DNA from: Oscillospiraceae bacterium
Lineage (GTDB): Bacteria > Bacillota_A > Clostridia > Oscillospirales > Oscillospiraceae
Assembly: GCA_017398105.1 (NCBI GenBank)
Contig: JAFQHF010000029.1
Location: 1-14,150 of the forward strand
Length of the DNA: 14,150 nt
Direction: 5' to 3'
Below the pieces are notes generated by a model, which was not told the origin of the DNA, did not search any database, and was given only the letters and a program-made list of their open reading frames with translations. This document shows positions 5,462-12,323 of this stretch, in pieces; within the stretch, counting starts at the first letter, position 1; each line of letters starts with the position of its first letter. The position numbers and the translations under genes were made by a program.

Positions 5462-7372
5462 TTATCCGTTGCGGACTTCCATGAACAGGCTTTCCATATA
5501 CCGGGAGATGTCCTCCGGCAGGAAAGCGTAGCTGGTGCCGTTGGCCAGAATCTCCTCATCGGGATAGGAGATGGGACTTGCCACCGTCTCCGGGTCCATG
5601 TATTCCTTGGCGGCGGACAGGGGCGTGGAATAGCAGATCCAGTCCATGTTGGCGCCGGCAATCTCCGGGTCGCACAGGAAGTTGATGAAGGTTTCCGCAG
5701 CCTCCTTCTCCTTGGCGCAGGTGGGGATGCACATGGCATCGATGAACAGGTTGAAGCCCTGATCCTCCGGCAGGTAGAAGTCCAGATTTTCGTTTTCGTC
5801 CATCATGGTCAGGCAGTCGCCGGCATAATAGGGGGCGATCCAGGCCTCCTCATTCTGCATGGTGGCAAAAATCTCATCCATGACGTACTGCTGCAGCACA
5901 GGCTTCTGCTCCAGCAGCTTCCGGGCGCAGATATCCAGCTCGGATTTGTCCAGGGTATTCACATCGTAGCCCAGCATATACTGGGCAATGCCAAAGGCAT
6001 CCCGGGAGTTGCCGAACATCAGGATCTTGCCTGCATACTTCTCATTCCACAGCAGCTCCCAGCCGGTCAGATCCGCTTCATCCACGTACTTGGTATTGTA
6101 CACAATGCCCACGGTGCCCCAGGTGTAGGGGACAGAATAGATATTATCCGGGTCATAGGAGGTATTTTTGAAGCTTTCATCGATATACCGGTAGTTGGGA
6201 ATGTTGTCGAAATTCAGAGGCAGCAGCATATCCTCGCTGATCAGCCGGGCGATCATATAGTCGGAGGGAATAATCACATCCACGGTAATGCCGCCGTTTG
6301 CCAGCTTGGAATACATGATCTCGTTGGAATCATAGGTGGAATAGTTGACCTTGATGTGGGGATACCGCTTTTCAAACTCCGCGATAACCTCCATGGAGTC
6401 GTCGCTGCCGTCAGCAATATACTGACCCCAGTTGTACACATTCAGGGTCACAGTCTCCTGGGTATGGGGCGCCAGGAAGATATAGCCGAAACCCAGCAGA
6501 AGAGCGAATGCACACACACCTGCACAGGCCCGCTTGACTGTGCGCATGGCTTTGCTCTCCACCTTGGCCCGGCGGGCACCCTTGGTGCGGTCCGAGCGGA
6601 TCTGCATCAGGTTCATGGTCAGCATCAGAATGAAGATCAGACCGAAGAGCAGCGTGAACATGGCGTAGATCTTGGGCTGGATGGGCTTTTTGGTATAGGA
6701 ATAGATTTCAACGGGCAATGTCACAAAGTCCAGGCCGCTGACAAAATAGCTGATGACGAAATCGTCCAGACTCATGGTGAAGGCCATGATGGCACCGGAA
6801 ACGATGCCGGGCATGATCTCATGCAGGGTCACCTTGAAGAAGGCCTGCAGGGGCGTACAGCCTAAGTCCATGGCCGCGTTGGTCAGGGAGGAATCCATCT
6901 GCTGCAGTTTCGGCATCACGTTCAGAATGACGTAGGGCAGGTTGAAGGTGATGTGGGCGATCAGCAGCGTCCAGAAGGTCAGGGCATCCCGCTGACCCAG
7001 CATTTTGGAACCCACAAATACGAACAGCAGTGACAAACTGACACCGGTGACGATATCGGGGTTGGTCATGGGGATGTTGGTCAGGCTCATGACCACCTTG
7101 CGCATTCTGGGCTTTAAGTTGTGGATACCCACTGCCGCCACAGTACCGAAGGTGGTGGCAATGGCCGTGGACAGCACGGAGATCACGATGGAGTTGCGCA
7201 GCAGCTGCAGAAGATGCTCATCCTGGAAAAGCTCCACATACCGGTTCAGGGTGAAGCCTTCAAAATTGGTGATATCCTTGCCGGTGTTGAAGGAAGCCAC
7301 CACCAGCACGATCATGGGGATATACAGGAAGATGAACATCAGAATGGTGAGGAACCGGTTTGTCTTCTTCAT
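5462..7372 (-). CDS. potCD: Spermidine/putrescine ABC transporter, fused permease and substrate-binding protein (PotC-PotD)
   Basis: The 636-residue protein joins two normally separate parts of a polyamine importer. Residues 1-260 are a PotC-type permease with six membrane segments and an EAA loop (NAAMDLGCTPLQAFFKV, from 165). A basic stretch (260-281) and a seventh hydrophobic segment (about 282-300) lead to a PotD-type binding domain. That domain has NVYNWGQYIADG (311-322), PSDY (369-372, at the place of PotD Ser83/Tyr85), WGTVGIVYN (418-426), and a C-terminal part resembling PotD, with Asp545 where PotD has Asp257. Charge distribution places the binding domain outside the cell, tethered to the permease. 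The start overlaps the potB stop (ATGA). The transporter class is well supported; exact polyamine preference is inferred. No separate potD is present. Confidence 0.93.
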   Translation of the reverse strand: MKKTNRFLTILMFIFLYIPMIVLVVASFNTGKDITNFEGFTLNRYVELFQDEHLLQLLRNSIVISVLSTAIATTFGTVAAVGIHNLKPRMRKVVMSLTNIPMTNPDIVTGVSLSLLFVFVGSKMLGQRDALTFWTLLIAHITFNLPYVILNVMPKLQQMDSSLTNAAMDLGCTPLQAFFKVTLHEIMPGIVSGAIMAFTMSLDDFVISYFVSGLDFVTLPVEIYSYTKKPIQPKIYAMFTLLFGLIFILMLTMNLMQIRSDRTKGARRAKVESKAMRTVKRACAGVCAFALLLGFGYIFLAPHTQETVTLNVYNWGQYIADGSDDSMEVIAEFEKRYPHIKVNYSTYDSNEIMYSKLANGGITVDVIIPSDYMIARLISEDMLLPLNFDNIPNYRYIDESFKNTSYDPDNIYSVPYTWGTVGIVYNTKYVDEADLTGWELLWNEKYAGKILMFGNSRDAFGIAQYMLGYDVNTLDKSELDICARKLLEQKPVLQQYVMDEIFATMQNEEAWIAPYYAGDCLTMMDENENLDFYLPEDQGFNLFIDAMCIPTCAKEKEAAETFINFLCDPEIAGANMDWICYSTPLSAAKEYMDPETVASPISYPDEEILANGTSYAFLPEDISRYMESLFMEVRNG

Positions 7373-8190
7373 GCGATGACACCGCCTTCCTCGTCAGCGC
7401 CGAAGCGGTTCATGATGCCGGTGCAGACAAACACCAGGATCATCAGCACCAGGCTCAGGGCCGCGCCCAGATTGGGGTTGTTGCCCTGCTTAAACTGGCG
7501 CTCGATCACGTCGCCGATGAGCACCGTGTCGGTGCCGCCCAGCTTCTGGGAAATATAGAAGGTGGACACGGCAGGCACGAAGACCATGGTGATGCCGGAC
7601 AGAATGCCCGGCACGGACAAAGGCAGCACCACCTTGCTGAAGACCTGGATGCTGTTGCAGCCCAGATCCTCGGCCGCCTCGATAAGACGGTTGTCGATCT
7701 TGACGATGGTGGAATACAGGGGCAGGATCATATAGGGCAGGTAGTTATACACCATGCCCAGGATCACCGCACCGGGGGTTCGGATCAGCTGCTTGCGGCC
7801 AATGCCCACAAATTCCAGAATGTCATTGATAATACCGGTATCCTGCAGCAGGCCAACCCAGGCCAGGGTCCGCAGCAGAAAGCTCATGCACATGGGCAGC
7901 ATCACCAGCATGTACAGGAATTTCTGAGTGGTCACCTTGCAGTGGGCAATGTAGTAAGCCACCGGGTAGCCCATCAGCAGGCAGATAAAGGCGGACACCA
8001 GGGAGTACAGAATGGACTCCCACAGCACACCCCAGTACATATTCAGGTTCCGGATGTTCTGGAAGGTAAATTCTCCCGTAGCCGGGTCGGTCAGGGCATA
8101 GTAGCCCACCACACCCAGAGGGATCAGGGTGAACACCACCATCCAGATGATGTAAGGGGTGCTGAGCAGTACGGAATTATTCTTCTTCAT
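7369..8190 (-). CDS. potB: Spermidine/putrescine ABC transporter permease PotB
   Basis: This 273-residue integral membrane protein forms, with the PotC part of the next gene, the translocation channel for polyamines. An N-terminal membrane segment ([19 protein letters not shown]) is followed by five more. The EAA loop, [21 protein letters not shown], is the contact site for the PotA ATPase. Two ATGs are possible. The one at 8190 is preferred because GGAGG lies nine bases before it, whereas the same GGAGG directly abuts the ATG at 8199 (three residues longer). The coding region overlaps the end of potA by 14 bases and the start of potCD by 4, so translation of the operon is probably coupled. 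Confidence 0.93.
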   Translation of the reverse strand: MKKNNSVLLSTPYIIWMVVFTLIPLGVVGYYALTDPATGEFTFQNIRNLNMYWGVLWESILYSLVSAFICLLMGYPVAYYIAHCKVTTQKFLYMLVMLPMCMSFLLRTLAWVGLLQDTGIINDILEFVGIGRKQLIRTPGAVILGMVYNYLPYMILPLYSTIVKIDNRLIEAAEDLGCNSIQVFSKVVLPLSVPGILSGITMVFVPAVSTFYISQKLGGTDTVLIGDVIERQFKQGNNPNLGAALSLVLMILVFVCTGIMNRFGADEEGGVIA

Positions 8191-9298
8191 CCCCGGCATC
8201 CTCCGTCAGCTCGTCGTACTCGGCAGAGTAGGAGCTGTAGTCGCCAAACATGCCGGAGTACTCACTCTTGTGCATGATGTGAATGTCTTCGGGATTCAGT
8301 AAGATTCCGATGGTGGAGCCCACTGCGTGGAAGTCCGTGGTCTGGATCAGCCACTTGAAGCCCCGGAAATCTACGATGATATCATAGTTCAGGCCCTTGA
8401 AGGTAACGGAGGTGACCGTACCCGTCAGATGGCCTTTGGCAGGCTCCACAATGTCAATATCCTCAGGACGGATGACCACGTCCACCGGTTCGTTGGTGTC
8501 GAAGCCCTTGTCCACGCACTCGAAGACCCGGCCAAAGAACTTGACCTTGTAGTCTTCCAGCATGACGCCGTCCAGAATATTGGATTCGCCGATAAAGTCC
8601 GCAACGAATGCGTTTTTCGGCTCGTTATAGATATCCTCAGGTCTGCCGATCTGCTGAATGCGTCCTTTGTCCATGACCACCACGGTATCGGACATGGAAA
8701 GCGCCTCTTCCTGATCGTGGGTGACATAGATGAAAGTGATGCCGGTGGCCTGCTGGATGCGCTTCAGTTCGTTCTGCATATCCTTGCGCAGGCGCAGATC
8801 CAGAGCCGCCAGAGGCTCGTCCAGCAGCAGCACTTTCGGCTGGTTCACCAGGGCGCGGGCAATGGCAACACGCTGCTGCTGGCCGCCGGACAGGTTGTCG
8901 ATGCGGCGGTTCTCGTAGCCCTTCAGGCTGACGATCTCCAGCATCTCATTGACCCGGCGGTCAATTTCGTCCTTGGGCAGCTTGGCGACCCGCAGACCGA
9001 AGGCGATGTTGTCATACACATCCAGGTGCGGGAACAGGGCGTAACGCTGGAACACAGTGTTGACCTGCCGCTGATAGGGCGGTACGTCATTGATGACTTT
9101 GCCGTCAAAGGTCACCGTGCCGGAGGTAGGCGTTAAGAAGCCGCCGATGATCCGCAGTGTGGTGGATTTGCCGCAGCCGGAGGGGCCCAGCAGCGTGAGG
9201 AATTCATGGTCATTGAAGTAAAGATTGATGCCGTCGAGAATACGCTCCCCGTCGAACTCCATGGTAAGGTCCCGGAGTCTGATGAGTTCTTTGGACAT
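8177..9298 (-). CDS. potA: Spermidine/putrescine ABC transporter ATP-binding protein PotA
   Basis: The 373-residue cytoplasmic ATPase powers polyamine import. It has Walker [10 protein letters not shown] (38-46), Q-loop Gln84, ABC signature LSGGQ (136-140), Walker B VLLLDEP (156-162, catalytic Glu161) and the H-loop His194 in [12 protein letters not shown]-terminal TOBE-type regulatory domain follows (about 240-350), and the protein ends in an acidic tail ([15 protein letters not shown] type). The length matches PotA. The ATG at 9298 has GGGGGAGG only a few bases upstream, a close but usable ribosome binding site. It is the first gene of the operon, about 220 nt downstream of a strong promoter with a hairpin-rich leader. 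The order potA-potB-potC-potD is the classical one. Confidence 0.95.
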   Translation of the reverse strand: MSKELIRLRDLTMEFDGERILDGINLYFNDHEFLTLLGPSGCGKSTTLRIIGGFLTPTSGTVTFDGKVINDVPPYQRQVNTVFQRYALFPHLDVYDNIAFGLRVAKLPKDEIDRRVNEMLEIVSLKGYENRRIDNLSGGQQQRVAIARALVNQPKVLLLDEPLAALDLRLRKDMQNELKRIQQATGITFIYVTHDQEEALSMSDTVVVMDKGRIQQIGRPEDIYNEPKNAFVADFIGESNILDGVMLEDYKVKFFGRVFECVDKGFDTNEPVDVVIRPEDIDIVEPAKGHLTGTVTSVTFKGLNYDIIVDFRGFKWLIQTTDFHAVGSTIGILLNPEDIHIMHKSEYSGMFGDYSSYSAEYDELTEDAGDEEE

Positions 9299-9340
9299 TA
9301 TCCTCCCCCGTTTCTATAGTTTAGTCAGACAATACGATTT

Positions 9341-9490
9341 CTTAATAAAATGAGTCTTCATTTTATTGTGCCGCTTCGCGGCACATCGCGTAAACGCGAT
9401 CAGAAATGTATTGGCTTCGTTTTTGGCGGCGATGCCGCCAGCCGCTTTCAGCGTGGCTTAATAAAACACTTATGAAGCGTTTTATTAAAA
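9341..9490 (-). repeat. Cluster of six adjacent hairpins in the potA leader
   Basis: Six inverted repeats lie almost end to end: 9344-9367 (10-bp AT-rich stem, loop GTCT), 9368-9384 (GTGCCGC/GCGGCAC), 9385-9400 (ATCGCG/CGCGAT), 9425-9439 (GGCGGC/GCCGCC), 9440-9458 (AGCC-GCT/AGC-GGCT with a bulge) and 9458-9488 (TTAATAAAAC/GTTTTATTAA plus inner CTT/AAG). The two outermost are AT-rich and both begin CTTAATAAAA; the inner ones are GC-rich. The one non-matching pair in the last hairpin is G-U on the minus-strand RNA, which is the transcribed strand. It may be a structured 5' untranslated region or a small non-autonomous mobile element inserted there. Confidence 0.7.
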
Positions 9491-9524
9491 ACTCGCATAA
9501 AGTGTCAAAATTAGACATGGTACT

Positions 9525-9552
9525 ACTATAACGCAATTTTTGCTATTGTCAA
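9525..9552 (-). promoter_or_regulatory. Promoter of the potA-potB-potCD operon
   Basis: On the minus strand a perfect -35 TTGACA (9552-9547) and a -10 TATAGT (9530-9525) are separated by 16 bases. The predicted transcript start is near 9518, leaving a leader of about 220 nt that contains the hairpin cluster. Confidence 0.8.
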
Positions 9553-9610
9553 TGTATTTTGTTGGAAAAAGTATATTTTTATTCCGTTTCCGCCCTATAG
9601 AGAATATAAT

Positions 9611-9714
9611 GTAGGGCGGGGTCATGACCCCGCCGGGCACTTTCGGTCATTGAGCGGTTGAATTGTTTCTGCTCAATCATCCAAGGGCCCGGCGGAGGCA
9701 AGCCTCCGCCCTGC
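9611..9714. repeat. REPIN-like inverted pair, second stem class (element D)
   Basis: Left unit: GTAG at 9611-9614 and a perfect 20-bp palindrome at 9615-9634. Right unit: GGCGGAGGC, AA, GCCTCCGCC at 9691-9710, followed by CTGC, a one-base variant of CTAC. CCGCCGGGC (9630-9638) and GCCCGGCGG (9687-9695) are complementary, so the whole element can also form one long hairpin. It lies between the potA promoter and the 3' end of the DUF362 gene, ending seven bases from that gene's stop codon. No other terminator was seen there. Confidence 0.8.
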
Positions 9715-9721
9715 AAAAATA

Positions 9722-10828
9722 TCAGATGGTAATCAGTTCATAGCAGTCCTGCCCCAGGCCGATCTTCTTGGCGTGCTCGATCTGTGCCCGCCAGCTGGTG
9801 TGGGGGAAGTCCCGGGTCAGGTTGTCCTTATCGGAAGGTGCAGCCTTGGCCAGCTTGGAATTGGGCATCACAGGCTGAGCATTGACTGCCTCGGCACAGG
9901 CCAGATCCAGTGCCACGGGGTCGAAGGAGGCAAACATGCCCACATCGGGAACGATGGGAATGTCGTTCTCAGCGTGGCAGTCGCAGTAGGGGCTTACATC
10001 CCGCACCAGGCTGATATGGAAATGGGGACGGCCATCCACCACAGCCTTGGCATATTCAGCGATCTTGTAATTTAAGTACAGGGCCGCATCGTGGTCATCG
10101 GCGGCGATGGCCTTCACGGGGCACACATCCAGGCAGCGGCCGCAGCCATAGCACTTGTTCCAGTCCACGCTCATAACACCGGCATCGGTCAGGTTGGGTG
10201 CGCCGTGGGCGCAGATATCGGCACAGGCGCCGCAGGCCACGCACTTTTCAGCATCCACCACGGGACGGCAGTCATTGTGCATATCCTTCTTACCCGCCCG
10301 GGAACCGGAGCCCATGCCCAGGTTCTTCAGGGCGCCGCCGAAGCCAGCTTCCTCATGGCCCTTGAAGTGGTTCAGGGAGATGACGATATCCGCATCCATA
10401 ATAGCCCGGCCGATGAGGGCTTCCTTCACATACTCGCCGCCAACAACAGGCACGGCAACCTCATCGGTGCCCTTCAGGCCATCGGCGATCAGCACATGAC
10501 AGCCGGTGGAATAGGGGGTAAAACCGTTGAGATAGGCAGTCTCAATATGATCCAGGGCATTCTTCCGGGAGCCTCTGTACAGGGTATTGGCATCGGTCAG
10601 GAAGGGCTTGCCGCCCAGGTCTTTGATGATGTCCACCAGAACACGGGCATAGCCGGAACGCAGATGAGCCATGTTGCCCAGCTCACCGAAGTGGATCTTG
10701 ATGGCAACGAATTTGTTCGTAAAATCGATCTGGTCAATGCCGGCGGTCAGAATCAGGCGGGCCAGCTTCTTGGGCAGGGGTTCGGATGTGCCGGTGCAGA
10801 AATCGGTAAAATAAACTTTGGGTGTCAT
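9722..10828 (-). CDS. DUF362 domain-containing 4Fe-4S ferredoxin-type protein
   Basis: This 368-residue protein has no known specific function. An N-terminal DUF362-type region (about 1-185) includes KIHFGELGN and SLNHFKGHEEAGFGGALKNLGMG. It is followed by two ferredoxin-like motifs with cysteines at 196, 199, 202 and 206, and at 226, 229, 232 and 236, expected to bind two 4Fe-4S clusters. The C-terminal part has YCDCH (281-285), a further possible metal site, and DVGMFASFDPVALDLA. The first motif lacks the proline usually found directly after the fourth cysteine (ICAHGAP instead of CP). No signal peptide is seen, so it is probably cytoplasmic. The start is supported by AGGAGGT eight to ten bases upstream. 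It is monocistronic on the minus strand with its own promoter. An electron-transfer or redox role is inferred. Confidence 0.88.
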   Translation of the reverse strand: MTPKVYFTDFCTGTSEPLPKKLARLILTAGIDQIDFTNKFVAIKIHFGELGNMAHLRSGYARVLVDIIKDLGGKPFLTDANTLYRGSRKNALDHIETAYLNGFTPYSTGCHVLIADGLKGTDEVAVPVVGGEYVKEALIGRAIMDADIVISLNHFKGHEEAGFGGALKNLGMGSGSRAGKKDMHNDCRPVVDAEKCVACGACADICAHGAPNLTDAGVMSVDWNKCYGCGRCLDVCPVKAIAADDHDAALYLNYKIAEYAKAVVDGRPHFHISLVRDVSPYCDCHAENDIPIVPDVGMFASFDPVALDLACAEAVNAQPVMPNSKLAKAAPSDKDNLTRDFPHTSWRAQIEHAKKIGLGQDCYELITI

Positions 10829-10868
10829 GGGGGCATACCTCCTGATGATACAATATAATTACAGTTTA

Positions 10869-10896
10869 AGTTTAACATAATCAAAAAGAATGTCAA
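10869..10896 (-). promoter_or_regulatory. Promoter of the DUF362 gene
   Basis: On the minus strand TTGACA (10896-10891) is followed after 16 bases by TAAACT (10874-10869). The transcript would start near 10862, about 35 bases before the ATG. Confidence 0.6.
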
Positions 10897-10961
10897 TACG
10901 TTTGCATAGGGTATCTATTGCGGTAAAAGATCGTTTATCATACAAATCTCGAAACGCCATT

Positions 10962-11098
10962 GTAGGGCGGGGACATGTCCCCGCCGATCAGGTCACGAAA
11001 CTGCCCGGGTAAAAAACGACGCTAAATGTAATAAATACAATTCAGTCATCCTCGGCAATCCACGATGGCGGGTCGGCGGGGTCATGACCCCGCCCTAC
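10962..11098. repeat. REPIN-like inverted pair with conserved outer arms (element E)
   Basis: Left unit: GTAG at 10962-10965 and the palindrome GGCGGGGACATGTCCCCGCC at 10966-10985. Right unit: GGCGGGGTCATGACCCCGCC at 11075-11094, then CTAC at 11095-11098. Beyond the heads, 10930-10947 and the reverse complement of 11103-11120 agree at 15 of 18 positions (ATCGTTTRTCRTACWAAT), so the element probably spans about 10930-11120. It lies in the divergent region between the DUF362 and YitT genes. Confidence 0.85.
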
Positions 11099-11137
11099 AG
11101 ATATTAGTACGACAAACGATATTTTTTCTCTCCGCCC

Positions 11138-11166
11138 TTGACGCTTGTTCATTTCCACGCTATAAT
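11138..11166 (+). promoter_or_regulatory. Promoter of the YitT-family gene
   Basis: TTGACG (11138-11143), a 17-base spacer and a perfect TATAAT (11161-11166). The predicted start is near 11173, about 90 bases before the ATG. Confidence 0.85.
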
Positions 11167-11172
11167 AATAAG

Positions 11173-11234
11173 GTATTAGGCGCAACGCCTCGATCCACGT
11201 CTGTTAGGGAAAATCCTTGACAGACGTGTTTTTT
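11173..11234 (+). promoter_or_regulatory. Short leader ending in an intrinsic terminator, upstream of the YitT gene
   Basis: After the promoter come a small hairpin (AGGCG CAA CGCCT, 11178-11190) and then a strong terminator: CACGTCTGT (11196-11204) pairs with ACAGACGTG (11220-11228), followed by T6 (11229-11234). The terminator precedes the ribosome binding site and coding region, so the transcript either ends as an RNA of about 60 nt or reads through into the gene. It may be an attenuator or the source of a small RNA. No known riboswitch consensus was recognised. Confidence 0.7.
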
Positions 11235-11262
11235 GTTGTGCGAATGAAAGGACGGTTTTTCC

Positions 11263-12147
11263 ATGGCATCCAACGGAATTCATCAAAACAGATTACTTTC
11301 CCTTCTGCTTGTCCTGCTGGGCAACACCACGTACGCGCTGTCTGTTAAGCTCTTTCTGCTGCCTGCCAATCTGATCAGCTGCGGCACTACGGGTATTGCG
11401 CTGGTGGTGAATCAGCTGACCGGCATTCCCCTCTCCGGTTTTATTTTTGCATTCAATATGGTCATGCTGGTGCTGGGCTGGTGCATCCTTGGAAAGAAGT
11501 TCGCCCTGACCACCGTCCTTTCCTCCCTGTTCTACCCCCTCGCGCTGGAGGTTCTGGACCGGATGCTGGGCGACGTGCATATTACCAACGACCTGCTGCT
11601 GAACACCCTGTTCTCCGGCCTGGGACTTGGCCTGTCCCTGGGCATCGTCATGCGGGCAGGCGCCTCCACCGGCGGTATGGATATCCCGCCGCTGGTGCTG
11701 AAGAAACTTTTCCGCATTCCCGTTTCCGTCAGCCTGTGGGGCTTTGATTTCTGCATCATGCTGGCCCAGATGACCTATCATACCCTGGAAGATTTGCTGT
11801 ACGGCATTATCCTGCTGATGGTCATTTCCTTCGCTCTGAATAAGGTGCTGCTTCTGGGTACCAGCAAGACGGAGGTGAAGATCGTCAGCCCCGAAGCCCG
11901 GGCCATCCGGGATGCCATTTTGTCCAAGGTTGACCGGGGTGTGACCATGCTCCACGGTGAAGGCGGCTATCTGCATACGGATACGGAAGTGATCCTCAGC
12001 GTGGTATCCAACCACGAAATGCCCAAGATCGAGCGGCTGGCCCGTGACATCGATCCCGACTGTTTCATGGTGGTGACCCGGGTCACCGAAGTCTGGGGAC
12101 GCGGCTTCTCCCACAGCAAAAAATACGAAAAAAGTCTCGATAACTGA
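11263..12147 (+). CDS. YitT family membrane protein with C-terminal DUF2179 domain
   Basis: This 294-residue membrane protein of the YitT family has about five or six N-terminal membrane segments (about 10-195) and a cytoplasmic DUF2179 domain (about 203-281). The family signature RAGASTGGMDI (131-141) follows a glycine-rich helix, and the DUF2179 part reads GVTMLHGEGGY and ends TRVTEVWGRGF. YitT proteins are widespread in Firmicutes, often in several copies, and their substrate or role is not established; transport is often suggested. GAAAGGA about ten bases upstream supports the ATG at 11263. Its expression is probably affected by the terminator in its leader. It is monocistronic, closed by a terminator at 12160-12196. 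Confidence 0.92.
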   Translation: MASNGIHQNRLLSLLLVLLGNTTYALSVKLFLLPANLISCGTTGIALVVNQLTGIPLSGFIFAFNMVMLVLGWCILGKKFALTTVLSSLFYPLALEVLDRMLGDVHITNDLLLNTLFSGLGLGLSLGIVMRAGASTGGMDIPPLVLKKLFRIPVSVSLWGFDFCIMLAQMTYHTLEDLLYGIILLMVISFALNKVLLLGTSKTEVKIVSPEARAIRDAILSKVDRGVTMLHGEGGYLHTDTEVILSVVSNHEMPKIERLARDIDPDCFMVVTRVTEVWGRGFSHSKKYEKSLDN

Positions 12148-12159
12148 GGCGCTGTATCC

Positions 12160-12196
12160 GCACGGAGTGTTCAAAATGGACGCTCCGTGCTTTTTT
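12160..12196 (+). terminator. Intrinsic terminator after the YitT gene
   Basis: GCACGGAG (12160-12167) pairs with CTCCGTGC (12183-12190); the stem continues to 12172/12178 with two G-T pairs around an AAAAT loop. T6 follows at 12191-12196. Confidence 0.92.
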
Positions 12197-12259
12197 CGCG
12201 TACATTCGCCCATCATCCGTCCGCGGCAAAAAAACTTCTGTTCCTTTATCGAAAACTTG

Positions 12260-12288
12260 TTGACAAAACGGGAATGTTCTCCTATAAT
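12260..12288 (+). promoter_or_regulatory. Promoter of the sodium symporter gene
   Basis: Consensus TTGACA (12260-12265) and TATAAT (12283-12288) with a 17-base spacer. It is one of the strongest promoters in the window and starts transcription about 30 bases before the ATG. Confidence 0.92.
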
Positions 12289-12323
12289 TTCAGCGTATTT
12301 GACCGTATTTTGGAGGAATTATT

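Noticed and set aside
5306..6865. 519-codon plus-strand frame opposite potCD
   Set aside because: It begins inside a repeat element, lies antisense to a clearly homologous transporter gene and has the histidine/glycine/glutamine-rich look of an antisense shadow.
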